Below, one piece after another: positions 16,508 to 26,008 of a stretch of 64,000 nucleotides of DNA; positions within the stretch are counted from its first letter, which is position 1, and every line of letters begins with the position of its first letter. The stretch is from assembly GCA_005884115.1 (NCBI GenBank), contig VAXW01000003.1, positions 248,001-312,000 of the forward strand, in the 5' to 3' direction. The notes below the pieces were generated by a model that was given only the letters and a program-made list of their open reading frames with translations, made no database searches and was not told the origin of the DNA. This DNA comes from Actinomycetota bacterium (lineage in GTDB: Bacteria > Actinomycetota > Thermoleophilia > Solirubrobacterales > Solirubrobacteraceae). The position numbers were made by a program, and so were the translations under genes.

Positions 16508-17818
16508 GTGAGCGTCGCCGCGCGCAGCGAGGTCGAGCTATCTCCTACCCGCTCTTGGCACTGGGCGCACGTGCTGGCCGGCGCGTGCGCGGTCGTGCTG
16601 GTGGCAGCGACGTGCGAGGTCGTGCTCGACGGCGCGCTCGACCACTCGCTGCTGATCCCCAAATCCCCGCCCATCGCCGGTTGGCTGTCGGGGATCGGCG
16701 AGCGTCTCGGCCTCCGCGTCTTCTTGACCGCGCTGTTGGCCAGCGCGGCTGCCTATGCCGGCGTGCTCGCGCTCTCGCGCCGCTTCTCCAAGCGCGCGGC
16801 GATCGCGCTGCTCGGTGTCCTGCACCTGATCGTATTCGCCGGGCCGATCCTGCTCTCGACCGACGTGTTCAGCTACATCGCGTACGCCCGCATGGGCGTC
16901 GAGCACGGCGTCAACCCCTACCTGCACGGCCCCATCGCGATCGCCTCAGACCCCGTCTTCCCCTATGTCGGCCAGGACTGGAAGCACACCGCGACGGCGT
17001 ACGGACCGCTGTATACGCTGCTGAGCTATCCGCTCGCGCCGCTCGGCCTGAGAGCGGCTATCTGGGGCATGAAGCTCGAGGCGCTGCTCGCGAGCGCCGT
17101 CACGCTCTCGCTGACGTGGCGCTGCGCGCGCAAGCGCGGGCTGGACCCGGTCGCGGCCACGCTCGCCGTCGGCGCCAACCCTCTCTACGTGCTCTACGGC
17201 CTGGGTGGCGCGCACAACGATCTGATCATGCTCGCGCTCATGATGGCCGCGGTCAGCCTCACGTTCGCTGACCGCGACGCGCCCGCGGCCGCATCGGTGG
17301 TTGCCGGCGCGCTCGTCAAGGCGACCGTCGCCACGCTGCTCCCGTTCATGCTCCTGGCCAAGCGCCGCGCCTCGCAGCTGTTCGCCGCAGCGGCCACTCT
17401 CGGGCTGGGCGCCGTGGTCGCCTACGCGGCCTTCGGCACGCACGGGGTCGACATCGTCTCCGCGCTCAACCGCGACGCAGCCTTCGTCTCCACCGACAGC
17501 TTCCCCACCGAGATCGCGCACCTGTTCGGCAAGCCGGGGGTGTTCCCCGTCGACCACGACCTGCTCAAGGCCGCGCTGGTGGTGATCGCCGCGCACATGC
17601 TGTGGCGGACCTGGCGCGGGTACGACTGGGTGTCCGCCTCGGGGTGGACGCTGCTCGCGATCTCGGTGACGAGCACATGGCTTCTGGCGTGGTACATCCT
17701 GTGGCCGCTCCCGCTCGCCGTCGTCGCTCGCGACCGCCGCCTGCTCGTGGCGACGCTTCTCGTGCAAGCCTTCTTCATCGCCCACCAGACCGCGCCGCTG
17801 TTCGCTCCCGTGTCATGA
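16508..17818 (+). CDS. Polytopic mannosyltransferase, MptB/GT87-like
   Basis: 436 aa with about 11-12 membrane segments. It resembles the actinobacterial polyprenol-phosphate-mannose-dependent alpha-1,6-mannosyltransferases (MptA/MptB group, GT-C fold). Key stretches are LLSTDVFSYIAYARMGVEHGVNPYLHGP (acidic loop at the first periplasmic region, typical of GT-C catalytic Asp), AYGPLYTLLSYPLAPLG and GANPLYVLYGLGGAHNDLIMLALMMAAVSL. The GTG start lies 13 nt after the aldehyde dehydrogenase stop. It probably builds an envelope mannan or glycolipid on the outer face of the membrane. The exact product is not known. Confidence 0.8.
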   Translation: MSVAARSEVELSPTRSWHWAHVLAGACAVVLVAATCEVVLDGALDHSLLIPKSPPIAGWLSGIGERLGLRVFLTALLASAAAYAGVLALSRRFSKRAAIALLGVLHLIVFAGPILLSTDVFSYIAYARMGVEHGVNPYLHGPIAIASDPVFPYVGQDWKHTATAYGPLYTLLSYPLAPLGLRAAIWGMKLEALLASAVTLSLTWRCARKRGLDPVAATLAVGANPLYVLYGLGGAHNDLIMLALMMAAVSLTFADRDAPAAASVVAGALVKATVATLLPFMLLAKRRASQLFAAAATLGLGAVVAYAAFGTHGVDIVSALNRDAAFVSTDSFPTEIAHLFGKPGVFPVDHDLLKAALVVIAAHMLWRTWRGYDWVSASGWTLLAISVTSTWLLAWYILWPLPLAVVARDRRLLVATLLVQAFFIAHQTAPLFAPVS

Positions 17819-18300
17819 GCGCCTCCGAGCACAGCTTCCGGCAGCGACCGCGCGTGGGCGATCGCGCTGCGCCCGGCGCGCGCAACGGGGAAGGACAGCC
17901 CGCGAGCCGCCTGCACCTCCTCGAGTCGGTCGTGCTGCTGCTCGCCGCCCTGCTTTTGGGCGTCGCCACCGTGAACGACGTCGTGCGCCAGACGCATATA
18001 AACCACCGCCTGGTCGCAGACTTGCGCACCTGGCGCGCATACACCGGCCACGACTACCGCCGGCTGTCGGTCAGCCAGGACTTCCGCCACCACACCAAGC
18101 GCGAGGTCGTGTGCGGCAACACGAGCCCCGGCGCCCCCAAAGCGCGCGTGCAGGTGTGCCTGCTCATCACCGGCCCCGTCTCGCACGCGCGCCGCACCGT
18201 CAGCGGCGGCTGGTACCTGCCGCCCCGCCGCGAAGACCTGCGGGGCTACCGCTACGCGTGCTTCGGCCACGCTCTCGCCGAACGGAGGTGCCCGCGTTGA
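17815..18300 (+). CDS. Single-pass membrane protein, function unknown (161 aa)
   Basis: The ATG at 17815 overlaps the upstream stop (ATGA), so it is translationally coupled to the MptB-like gene. The longer track frame from 17602 is rejected. The cytosolic N-terminus is basic and disordered. One membrane segment (LLESVVLLLAALLLGVATVNDVV, about 37-59) is followed by an extracytoplasmic domain with three cysteines (VVCGNTS, VQVCLLI, YACFGH). The domain contains TGHDYRRLSVSQDF. Its position between two glycosyltransferase genes suggests an accessory role in glycan transfer, which is inference only. Confidence 0.65.
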   Translation: MSASEHSFRQRPRVGDRAAPGARNGEGQPASRLHLLESVVLLLAALLLGVATVNDVVRQTHINHRLVADLRTWRAYTGHDYRRLSVSQDFRHHTKREVVCGNTSPGAPKARVQVCLLITGPVSHARRTVSGGWYLPPRREDLRGYRYACFGHALAERRCPR

Positions 18301-19976
18301 GTGTGGGCGCGGCCGCGCCGAGCACAGCGCTGGACATCGAGAAGGGCGCGGGACCCCGGCGGCTGCCGTCCTGGTGGGTGCTTGCGACGCTGCTCGTGCT
18401 GGCCGCGGCGCTGCGCCTGTCGACGCTCGACCTGCAGAGCTTCTGGTACGACGAGGCGTACACGCCCGTCCACGTCCTGCACAGCAGCCTTACGGCGACG
18501 CTGCGCTCGGTCGTACACAGCGAGAACTCCCCGCCGCTGTGGTACCTGCTCGCGTGGCTCGACGCACGCGTGCTCGGCGACGGCGAGATCGCGCTGCGCC
18601 TGCCTTCGGCGCTCGCCGGGATCGCGACCGTCGCCGTCGCGTGGGGGATCGGGCGCGAGCTAGCCGGTGCTCGCGCGGCCGCGGCGTGCGCCGCGCTCGT
18701 GGCCGTCAACCCGCTGTTCGTCTGGTACTCGCAAGAGGCCCGCGTCTACGCGCTGTTCGTGCTCCTCTCCGCGCTCGCCATGCTGTGCTTTCTGCGCGCG
18801 CACGCGCAGCCCACCCGCGGGCGCATGGCTGCGTTCGCGCTGTGCGGCTCGCTGGCGCTGCTCACGCACTACTTCTCCGTGTTCCTGCTCGTGCCGATGG
18901 TGCTCGTGCTCGTCGCCGACCCCGCCGTCCGCCGCGCCGCGCTGCCCGCGGCGGGCGTGATGGCCGCCGTCGGCGCGGGGCTTCTGCCGCTGATCATCGC
19001 CCAGGGCGGTCACCACACGCAGTGGATCGGGCGCTGGGCCTTGACGAGCCGCCTGCAGGCGATCCCGCAGTACTTTCTGACCGGCTACTCAGGAGCGCCG
19101 CTCGGACACTCCGTGGAGGCTCTCATCGCTGCACCGATCATCGCGCTGCTCGCGCTGGGCGCCTGCTGCCTGGCGCCCGTGGCGGCGGCGAACGTGCGCT
19201 CGCGCAGCAGCCCGAGCCCGTCCCGTCCGGCGCCGTCCCGCGATGCCGGCGCCGGCGCCGGCGCGGGCGTCGCACAGGCCGCACAGCTGGCGCTGCTGCT
19301 CGCGGGCTTCGGCGTCCTTGCTCCAATCGTGCTGGCGGCGCTCGGCGCCGACTACCTGGCCCCGCGCAACCTCGTCGCCGCCATGATCCCCGTCAGCGCT
19401 CTGATCGCCGTGTCCTTCGCCGCCAGCGTGTCCGGAAGCGCCCCGCGCACGGGACGCGCGTCGGCGAGCGGCGACGGGGGCGCCGCCGGCGTGGCCTCGC
19501 CGCCGCGCCGACCTCCCCCATGGGCCGGCCAAGCGGCCCTGGGGCTCATCGCCTTGACGCTGCTTGCCTTCGTGGCGGTGTCTGTGAATGTCAACCTCAG
19601 CCCGCGCCTGCAGCGAGGAAACTGGCGCGGGCTCGCGCGAGTGCTGCGCGAGGGCTCCGGTGGCCAGCGCGCGATCACGACCGTCGAGCTGGGGGCGGCC
19701 CCGCTCGAGTACTACCTGGCGCCGCTTCGCAACGCGCCCCGCGGTGCGACGCTCACGGTCGCTGAGATCGATGAGACGGGCTACGCCCCGCTGCGCCGTT
19801 CGGCAGGCCGCGCGCCGGCGCCCGGCTTCAGTCTCACCGAGCGCCGCAGCATCGACGGTCTCATCCTCTACCGCTTCCACTCCGTCCGCCCGCGCACCGT
19901 CTCGGAGTCGAGGCTCCGCCGCCACGTGATCACACGCGCCCGCCCCGAGGTGTTGATTGCCGCGCGCGCGGCCTAA
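18297..19976 (+). CDS. GT39/GT-C type membrane glycosyltransferase
   Basis: 559 aa, about 10 membrane segments. The start is the TTG at 18297, which overlaps the previous stop (TTGA) and has an SD (CGGAGG) 8 nt upstream; the track start at 18111 lies inside the previous gene. The N-terminal LRLSTLDLQSFWYDEAYTPVHVL with YDE is the typical GT-C catalytic loop of dolichyl/polyprenyl-phosphate-sugar dependent transferases, followed by SENSPPLWYLLAWLDARVLGDGEIALRLPSALAGIATVAVAWGIGREL and NPLFVWYSQEARVYALFVLLSALAM. It likely transfers a sugar from a lipid carrier to a protein or lipid outside the cell. The acceptor is unknown. Confidence 0.82.
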   Translation: MSVGAAAPSTALDIEKGAGPRRLPSWWVLATLLVLAAALRLSTLDLQSFWYDEAYTPVHVLHSSLTATLRSVVHSENSPPLWYLLAWLDARVLGDGEIALRLPSALAGIATVAVAWGIGRELAGARAAAACAALVAVNPLFVWYSQEARVYALFVLLSALAMLCFLRAHAQPTRGRMAAFALCGSLALLTHYFSVFLLVPMVLVLVADPAVRRAALPAAGVMAAVGAGLLPLIIAQGGHHTQWIGRWALTSRLQAIPQYFLTGYSGAPLGHSVEALIAAPIIALLALGACCLAPVAAANVRSRSSPSPSRPAPSRDAGAGAGAGVAQAAQLALLLAGFGVLAPIVLAALGADYLAPRNLVAAMIPVSALIAVSFAASVSGSAPRTGRASASGDGGAAGVASPPRRPPPWAGQAALGLIALTLLAFVAVSVNVNLSPRLQRGNWRGLARVLREGSGGQRAITTVELGAAPLEYYLAPLRNAPRGATLTVAEIDETGYAPLRRSAGRAPAPGFSLTERRSIDGLILYRFHSVRPRTVSESRLRRHVITRARPEVLIAARAA

Positions 19977-20146
19977 GGCGGCGTAACGCAACCGGCGCAG
20001 CTAGCCGCGAGGGCGCGGGTCCCTGCGCCATTGTGCGCGGTCCAACGCGGGCGCGGGTGCGGCAAACAAGCGCGTAACGCCACCCGCCCGATCGGGTAGG
20101 GGCTCTCGGAGTGCCAAGCGCAATCGTCGTCGGTCCGGAAAAACAT

Positions 20147-20152
20147 TTAGGT
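20147..20152 (+). promoter_or_regulatory. -10-like TTAGGT before the hopanoid operon
   Basis: TTAGGT in the AT-rich stretch aaaaacatttaggttt ends 8 nt before the ATG of shc. No SD is seen. The whole operon could be driven from here. Confidence 0.45.
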
Positions 20153-20160
20153 TTCCCGCC

Positions 20161-22086
20161 ATGGCGTCATCGACGTTAGAGGCCCAGCGCGCGGCTGAGG
20201 TGGCGCTGGAGCTGGCGCGCGAGCATCTGCTGGACCTCCAAGACGACGGCGGCTGGTGGCGCGGCGAGCTGCAGACCAACGTCACGATGGACGCCGAGGA
20301 CATGCTGCTGCGCGAGTTCCTCGGCGCGCGTCGCGCCGATGAGACGGAGCGCTCCGCCGCATGGATCCGCTCCCAGCAGCGCGAAGACGGCACATGGGCC
20401 AACTTCTACGGCGGTCCCGGAGACCTCTCCACGACGATCGAGGCCTACTGGGCGCTGCGCCTCGCCGGCGACCCGCCCGACGCGCCGCACATGCTGCAGG
20501 CCGCCGACTTCATCCGCCGCCGCGGCGGGCTGAACCGCGCGCGCGTGTTCACGCACCTATGGCTCGCTCTGTTCGGCCTGTGGTCGTGGGAGGACGTCCC
20601 GGCGCTCCCGCCAGAGATCATCCTGCTGCCGTCGGCGGTGCCGCTGAACGTGTACGACTTCGCCTGCTGGGCGCGGCAGACGATCGTCGCCCTGTCGGTC
20701 GTCAAAGCGCACCGTCCGAACTGCGAGCTGCCCTTCGACCTGGACGAGCTGCGCGTCGTCAGCGCCGCCCAAGCGCCCGCGCCCCGGTCTGCGCTTGCGC
20801 GCCTGCTCGCGCTGCTCGACCGCGGGATGCGCGCGTATGAGCGCCATCCGCTTCCGTGGCTGCGCCGGCGCGCGCTCGAGCGCGCCGAGCGCTGGATCGT
20901 CGAGCGCCAGGAGGCCGACGGGTCGTGGGGCGGCATCCAGCCCCCGTGGGTGTACTCGCTGATGGCCCTCAAGCTGCAGGGCTACTCGCTTGAGCATCCC
21001 GTGATGCGCAAGGGCATCGAGGGGATCGACGGCTTCATGGTCGAGGACGAGGACGATGCCCACGGCGTCGGAGCCCCGCCGGGGCGCAGCCGGCGCCTGG
21101 AAGCGTGCCAATCCCCCGTGTGGGACACGGCTCTGGCGATGATCGCGCTGAGCGACGCGGGCCTTCCGGGAGATCATCCTGCGATGCAGCGCGCCGCGGC
21201 ATGGCTGCTCGAGCAGGAGGTGCGCGCGCGCGGCGACTGGGTGGTCGCGCGGCCGCAGCTCGCGCCCGGAGGATGGGCTTTCGAGTTCGCCAACGTCAAC
21301 TACCCCGACGTCGACGACACAGCCGAGGTCGTGCTCGCGCTCCAGCGCCTCGGAGCGGCGGGGAGCGGCGATGGCGCGGCCGGGGCGAGCGCGGCGGCGA
21401 GCGAGCGTGCTGCCGCGTGGGTGCGCGGCATGCAGACCTCCGACGGCGGCTGGGGCGCGTTCGACGCCGAGAACACGCGTACGCTGGTGCGCGAGCTCCC
21501 GTTCCTGGACTTCGGCGAGGTGATCGACGAGCCGAGCGCCGACGTCACGGCCCACGCCGTCGAGATGCTGGCCGTGCTCGGCCGGCGCGATGCGCCCGAG
21601 ACCCGACACGGAGTGCGCTGGCTGATCGAGCGCCAGGAGCGCGACGGCTCGTGGTACGGGCGTTGGGGCGTCAACCACGTCTACGGAACCGCAGCGGTCG
21701 TCCCCGCGCTCATCGCGGCCGGCGTCGAGCCCTCTCAGGAATGCATCGTGCGCGCCGTCCGCTGGCTCGTCGAGCGCCAGAACGAGGACGGCGGGTGGGG
21801 AGAGGACCCGCGCTCATATGACGAGGCGAGATGGATCGGGCGCGGCGCGAGCACCGCCTCGCAGACAGCCTGGGCGCTGCTCGCCCTGCACGCGGCCGGT
21901 GAGCGCTCGCAGAGCCTCACGCGCGGGTTGGAGTGGCTCGTGGGCGCGCAGCGGCCGGATGGCGGCTGGGATGAGCCCGAGTACACGGGTACAGGGTTCC
22001 CCTGCGACTACTACATCAACTACCACCTGTACCGGCTCGTTTTTCCCGTGATGGCGCTCGGGCGCTGTCTGTCAGCATCGCGCTGA
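20161..22086 (+). CDS. shc: Squalene-hopene cyclase
   Basis: 641 aa. It cyclises squalene to hopene and hopanol at the membrane surface. The protonation motif DxDDTA appears as YPDVDDTAEVVLALQRL. Several QW repeats are visible: QEADGSWGGIQPPW, QTSDGGWGAFDAENT, QERDGSWYGRWGVNHVYGT, QNEDGGWGEDPRSY and QRPDGGWDEPEYTGTGFPCDYYINYHLYRLVFP. The N-terminal HLLDLQDDGGWWRGELQTNVTMDAEDMLLREFLG is also characteristic. First gene of the hopanoid operon; its stop overlaps hpnC by one base (TGATG). A leaderless-type promoter word lies just upstream. Confidence 0.97.
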   Translation: MASSTLEAQRAAEVALELAREHLLDLQDDGGWWRGELQTNVTMDAEDMLLREFLGARRADETERSAAWIRSQQREDGTWANFYGGPGDLSTTIEAYWALRLAGDPPDAPHMLQAADFIRRRGGLNRARVFTHLWLALFGLWSWEDVPALPPEIILLPSAVPLNVYDFACWARQTIVALSVVKAHRPNCELPFDLDELRVVSAAQAPAPRSALARLLALLDRGMRAYERHPLPWLRRRALERAERWIVERQEADGSWGGIQPPWVYSLMALKLQGYSLEHPVMRKGIEGIDGFMVEDEDDAHGVGAPPGRSRRLEACQSPVWDTALAMIALSDAGLPGDHPAMQRAAAWLLEQEVRARGDWVVARPQLAPGGWAFEFANVNYPDVDDTAEVVLALQRLGAAGSGDGAAGASAAASERAAAWVRGMQTSDGGWGAFDAENTRTLVRELPFLDFGEVIDEPSADVTAHAVEMLAVLGRRDAPETRHGVRWLIERQERDGSWYGRWGVNHVYGTAAVVPALIAAGVEPSQECIVRAVRWLVERQNEDGGWGEDPRSYDEARWIGRGASTASQTAWALLALHAAGERSQSLTRGLEWLVGAQRPDGGWDEPEYTGTGFPCDYYINYHLYRLVFPVMALGRCLSASR

Positions 22087-23057
22087 TGCTCGTCGCCGAT
22101 CCGCCGCCTGCTGGGCCCGCGCCCGCGGAGGTGATGGCGCGCGCGCAGGGCGAGAACTTCCCCGTCCCGAGCCGCCTGCTCCCCCGGCGCCACCGCATCC
22201 ACCTGCTCGCGATCTACGGCTTCGCGCGACTCGTCGACGAGCTCGGCGACTCCGCGCAGGGCGACCGCCTCGGCGCGCTGGACTGGATCGAGCGCGACCT
22301 CGAGCGCGCATACGCCGGGCGCGCACAGCACCCGCTGTTGATCGCCCTGCAGCGCACGCTGCGCGAGTGCGCGCTCCCGCGCGAGCCCTTTGTGCGGCTA
22401 ATCGAGGCCAACCGCACCGACCAGCGCGTGGTCCGGTATCAGTCATGGCAGCAGCTGCGGGGCTACTGCGCGCTGTCGGCGAACCCCGTCGGCGAGCTCG
22501 TGCTGCGTGTGTTCGGCAAGGCGACGCCGGCGCGCATCGCGCTGTCGGATTCGATCTGCACCGCGCTGCAGCTGATCGAGCACTGTCAGGACGTCGCCGA
22601 GGACTTCGCCGCCGGCCGCATCTACCTCCCGCGCGAGGAGCTGGTGCGCTTCGGCTGCGCCCCCGAGGACCCGCTCTTCTCGCGCGCTCCTGCCGGCGGC
22701 GCGAGGGCTGCAGCGAGCGCCGCCGCCGGGCCTGCCGGCGTCCGCGAAGCGTCCGATCCACTGCGCGCAGTGGTCGCCTTCCAGGTGCGCCGTGCGAGGG
22801 CGCTGCTGGCTGAGGGCGCGCCGCTCATCGACGAGCTGCGCGGACGCGAGCGGCTCGCCGTCGCGGGCTTCATCGCCGGCGGCGGCGCTGCCCTGGAGGC
22901 GATCAAGCGTGCTGGCTACGAGGTTCGCCGCGGGCCTCCACGCGCGGCGCGCTGGCGTCTGCTCGCTGCTCTCGCTGCAGAGTTGCGGCGCTCGCGCCAC
23001 CGGCGCCGGCGCGCGCCGAGCTCGCCCGGCGGCGCCGAGCGAGCAGCCGGGCCTTGA
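22086..23057 (+). CDS. hpnC: Hydroxysqualene synthase HpnC
   Basis: 323 aa, trans-isoprenyl diphosphate synthase fold (squalene/phytoene synthase family). In the HpnCDE route HpnC turns presqualene diphosphate into hydroxysqualene. The aspartate-rich motifs are FARLVDELGDSAQGD (first) and LIEHCQDVAEDFAAGRIYLPREEL (second). The opening ENFPVPSRLLPRRHRIHLLAIYGFARLVDELGD, rather than the FYYGIRLL of HpnD, identifies it as HpnC. A C-terminal Ala/Arg-rich tail of ~40 residues is extra. Start ATG overlaps the shc stop; end overlaps hpnD (TTGA). Confidence 0.93.
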   Translation: MLVADPPPAGPAPAEVMARAQGENFPVPSRLLPRRHRIHLLAIYGFARLVDELGDSAQGDRLGALDWIERDLERAYAGRAQHPLLIALQRTLRECALPREPFVRLIEANRTDQRVVRYQSWQQLRGYCALSANPVGELVLRVFGKATPARIALSDSICTALQLIEHCQDVAEDFAAGRIYLPREELVRFGCAPEDPLFSRAPAGGARAAASAAAGPAGVREASDPLRAVVAFQVRRARALLAEGAPLIDELRGRERLAVAGFIAGGGAALEAIKRAGYEVRRGPPRAARWRLLAALAAELRRSRHRRRRAPSSPGGAERAAGP

Positions 23058-24016
23058 CGGGAGCGCCGATGAGCTCGAAGGAGGCAGAGGCGTACAGCTT
23101 CTGCGAATCGGTCACGCGCGCGCGCGCCGCGAACTTCTATTACGGCATCCGCCTGCTCGCCGGCGAGAAGCGGCGCGCGATGTGTGCCGTGTACGCGTTC
23201 GCGCGCCGCGTCGACGACATCGGCGACGGCGAGCTCGACCACGATCAGAAGACGCGCCTGCTCGATGAGACGCACGCCGCGCTTGCCGCTCTGGGCGCGG
23301 GCGCGTACGAGCCCGGCGCGCAGCCGGACCCGGTGATCGTCGCCCTCCGCGACGCCCGCCGGCGCTTCGCGTTTGCCCCCGAGGCGCTCGCCGAGCTGAT
23401 CGAAGGCGTGCGCATGGACGTCGACGGCGTCCGCTACGAGCGCTTCGATGAGCTGCTCCTGTACTGCCGGCGGGTCGCCGGCGCCGTGGGGCGGATCTCG
23501 CTCGCGATCTTCGGCGTGCGCACCGGCGCCGCCGCCGACGCCGAGCCGCTGGCGGACGACCTCGGCGTTGCGCTGCAGCTGACCAACATCCTCAGGGACC
23601 TGCGCGAGGACGCGCAGAGCGGGCGCGTGTACGTGCCGGGAGAGGACCTCAGGCGCTTCGGCCTGCACGGCACGCAGGGAGGCGGCGGCATCGCGGTGCT
23701 GATGGCGGGATCGGGCGGCCCGGGCGCGGGCGCCGGCGGGGTGCAGCAGGCGCGTGACGACGATCTCGCGCGCCTTCGCGAGCTCGTGCGCTTCGAGGCC
23801 GATCGCGCGGAGGCCTGGTACAGCCGCGGGATGCGCCTGGCGCCGATGCTGGATCGAAGGAGCGCGGCCTGCGTGCGTGCGATGGCGGGCATCTACCACA
23901 GGCTTCTGCAGCGGATCGCGCGCCGGCCGGAGCTCGTTCTGCGTGAACGAGTTTCGCTGGGCCCGCACGAGAAGGCGTGGGTGGCCGCGCGCAGCATGCT
24001 CGGTGCGCCGACATGA
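23054..24016 (+). CDS. hpnD: Presqualene diphosphate synthase HpnD
   Basis: 320 aa. HpnD condenses two farnesyl diphosphates into presqualene diphosphate. Motifs: SFYYGIRLLAGEKR-type opening (NFYYGIRLLAGEKRRAMCAVYAFARRVDDIGDGE) with the first Asp-rich motif, LIEGVRMDVDGVRYERFDELLLYCRRVAGAVGR, and the second Asp-rich motif NILRDLREDAQSGRVYVPGEDL. A Gly-rich loop (GTQGGGGIAVLMAGSGGPGAGAGG) of ~25 residues after it is unusual. The TTG at 23054 overlaps the hpnC stop; the ATG at 23069 is the alternative start. End overlaps hpnE (ATGA). Confidence 0.94.
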   Translation: MTGAPMSSKEAEAYSFCESVTRARAANFYYGIRLLAGEKRRAMCAVYAFARRVDDIGDGELDHDQKTRLLDETHAALAALGAGAYEPGAQPDPVIVALRDARRRFAFAPEALAELIEGVRMDVDGVRYERFDELLLYCRRVAGAVGRISLAIFGVRTGAAADAEPLADDLGVALQLTNILRDLREDAQSGRVYVPGEDLRRFGLHGTQGGGGIAVLMAGSGGPGAGAGGVQQARDDDLARLRELVRFEADRAEAWYSRGMRLAPMLDRRSAACVRAMAGIYHRLLQRIARRPELVLRERVSLGPHEKAWVAARSMLGAPT

Positions 24017-25410
24017 CGCGCGCCCGGCGCGTGGTCGTCGTCGGCGGTGGGCTCGCCGGGATCACGGCAGCGCTCGAGTGCGCCGACGCGGGAGCGGCGG
24101 TAACGCTTGTGGAGGTGCGGCGCAGGCTGGGCGGAGCCGCATACTCCTTCGAGCGCGAAGGCATGACCTTCGACAACGGCCAGCACGTGTTCCTGCGCTG
24201 CTGCACCGCCTACCGCGCCCTGCTGGGGCGGATGGGCAGCGAGCGGCACGTGCGCATCCAGCCCCGTCTCGAGATCCCGGTCCTCAAGCCCGGCGCCCGC
24301 CCGGTCCTCCTGCGGCGCAGCCGGCTGCCCGCGCCCTTGCACCTTGCTGGCGCGCTCGCCCGTTACCCCCATCTCTCGCTCGCCCAGCGCCTGCGGGCTG
24401 GGCTCGCGGCGCGCGCGCTGGGCAACCTGGACGCGGGTGATGGTGCGCTCGACCAGGTGACGCTCGGCGAGTGGCTTTCGCGCCACCGCCAGGGGCCCGA
24501 GGCGGTCAGCGCGCTGTGGGATCTGATCGCGCTGCCGACGCTCAACCTGCCCGCCGCCTCGGCCTCGCTTCTACTCGGCGCGTTCGTCTTTCAGACGGGG
24601 CTCCTGTCGAGCGCCGACGCGGGGGACATCGGCTTTCACAGCGGCACTCTCGCCGAGACGATCTCCGAGCCGGCGGCTGGCGCGCTCGAGCAGGCGGGCG
24701 TCGATGCGAGGCTCGGGTGGCGTGCCGAGAGCGTGCAGCGCCAGGGGAGCGCGTTCGTGGTCGCGGGTCCCGAGGGGGGGCTCATCGCCGACGCCGTGAT
24801 CGTAGCGGTACCGCACGCGCGCGCCGCGGTGCTGCTGCAGTCGCTGCTGCCGGCGAGCGCGCCCGCGTGGGCGGGGCTCGGGAGCTCGCCGATCATCAAC
24901 CTGCACGTCGTCTATGACCGGCGCGTGTGCGAGCACGCGTTCCTCGCCGGCGTGGGCACCCCGGTCCAGTACGTGTTCGATCGCAGCAGGGCCGCGCGGG
25001 CTCCCGTCGGCTGCCAGTACCTGGCGGTGTCGCTGTCCGCGGCCGAGCGCGAGATGGCGATGAGCGTGCAGGCGCTGCGCGAACGCTACCTGCCGGCGCT
25101 CGAGGAGCTGTTCGGAGGCGCGCGGGGCGCTCGCGTCGTGCAGTTCCGGGTCACGCGCGAGCACGCGGCGACGTTTCGTCCCTCACCCGGGTCGGCGGCG
25201 CGGCGGCCGACGGCGAGGACGTCGCTGCCTGGGCTCGCGCTTGCCGGGGCCTGGACCGACACGGGCTGGCCGGCGACGCTCGAGGGCGCGGTGCGCAGCG
25301 GCCACGCGGCCGCGAACGCCGCGCTGCATGCGCTCGAACTCGAGCATCCGGAAGCGCCCGCCTCCGACTCCGCCGCGTTCGCGGCAAGCGCTCGGGTGCC
25401 GAGCGCATGA
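24013..25410 (+). CDS. hpnE: Hydroxysqualene dehydroxylase HpnE
   Basis: 465 aa FAD-dependent amine-oxidase-fold protein. HpnE reduces hydroxysqualene to squalene. The N-terminal dinucleotide motif is VVVVGGGLAGITAALECADAGAAVTLVE, followed by LGGAAYSFEREGMTFDNGQHVFLRCCTAYRALLGRMG, a hallmark of HpnE. The C-terminal LPGLALAGAWTDTGWPATLEGAVRSGHAAANAAL completes the FAD site. The start is the ATG at 24013 overlapping the hpnD stop; the track start at 23977 is inside hpnD. Fourth gene of the operon. Confidence 0.95.
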   Translation: MTRARRVVVVGGGLAGITAALECADAGAAVTLVEVRRRLGGAAYSFEREGMTFDNGQHVFLRCCTAYRALLGRMGSERHVRIQPRLEIPVLKPGARPVLLRRSRLPAPLHLAGALARYPHLSLAQRLRAGLAARALGNLDAGDGALDQVTLGEWLSRHRQGPEAVSALWDLIALPTLNLPAASASLLLGAFVFQTGLLSSADAGDIGFHSGTLAETISEPAAGALEQAGVDARLGWRAESVQRQGSAFVVAGPEGGLIADAVIVAVPHARAAVLLQSLLPASAPAWAGLGSSPIINLHVVYDRRVCEHAFLAGVGTPVQYVFDRSRAARAPVGCQYLAVSLSAAEREMAMSVQALRERYLPALEELFGGARGARVVQFRVTREHAATFRPSPGSAARRPTARTSLPGLALAGAWTDTGWPATLEGAVRSGHAAANAALHALELEHPEAPASDSAAFAASARVPSA

Positions 25411-25994
25411 GCGGCGTGCTTATCGCCGCGCCGCTGCGCGTCGAGCAGCTCCTGATCCGCTCGGCCGCGCGCGGCGCGCGAGTAGTGCGAACCGGCATGG
25501 GCCCGCGCAAGTCGCAGGCCGCGGCCGGCGAGCTGTCGCGGGAGGAGGGAGACGCGCTGCTCGTGCTCGGCTTCTGCGGCGGCCTCGACGCCGAGTCGGC
25601 GCCAGGTGATGTCGTCGTGGCAGACGACGTGCTCGTGGCCCCCGATGAGCAGCACGTCGCCGAGCGCCTCAGCTGCGACCGCCCAGAGGGGCTGGCACGC
25701 GCGCTGGAACGCACGGGGCTGCGTGTTCGCACCGGTGCGGTGGTGTGCGTTTCGCGCATCGCAGTCGGCGAGCGCCGCGCCGAGCTGCGGGCAAGCGGAG
25801 CTATCGCGGTCGACATGGAGTCAGCGTGGCTTGCGCGCGGGGCTCGCGGCAGGCCCTTCGACGTCGTGCGTGTGGTGCTCGACAGCCCCAGCCACGAGCT
25901 CCTTCGCCCGGGCGCCGCCGTAGGCGCCGCGCGGGCCGCGCGGGCGCTGCGGCGGGTGGCGCGCGAGCTTTCAGACTTCGGGACGGAAGGCTAA
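25407..25994 (+). CDS. hpnG: HpnG-type phosphorylase (adenosylhopane nucleosidase)
   Basis: 195 aa of the nucleoside phosphorylase superfamily. HpnG removes adenine from adenosylhopane, giving (phospho)ribosylhopane. Visible features are VVRTGMGPRKSQAAAGEL (nucleoside/phosphate-binding region), LLVLGFCGGLDAESAPGDVVVADDVL and AIAVDMESAWLARGARGRPFDVVRVVLDSPSHELLRP, where DMES is the conserved ribose/base-contact motif. It starts at the ATG at 25407 overlapping hpnE; the longer track frame from 24927 is a shadow. The operon position supports the HpnG call. Confidence 0.88.
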   Translation: MSGVLIAAPLRVEQLLIRSAARGARVVRTGMGPRKSQAAAGELSREEGDALLVLGFCGGLDAESAPGDVVVADDVLVAPDEQHVAERLSCDRPEGLARALERTGLRVRTGAVVCVSRIAVGERRAELRASGAIAVDMESAWLARGARGRPFDVVRVVLDSPSHELLRPGAAVGAARAARALRRVARELSDFGTEG

Positions 25995-26008
25995 GGTAGG
26001 CCTGACAG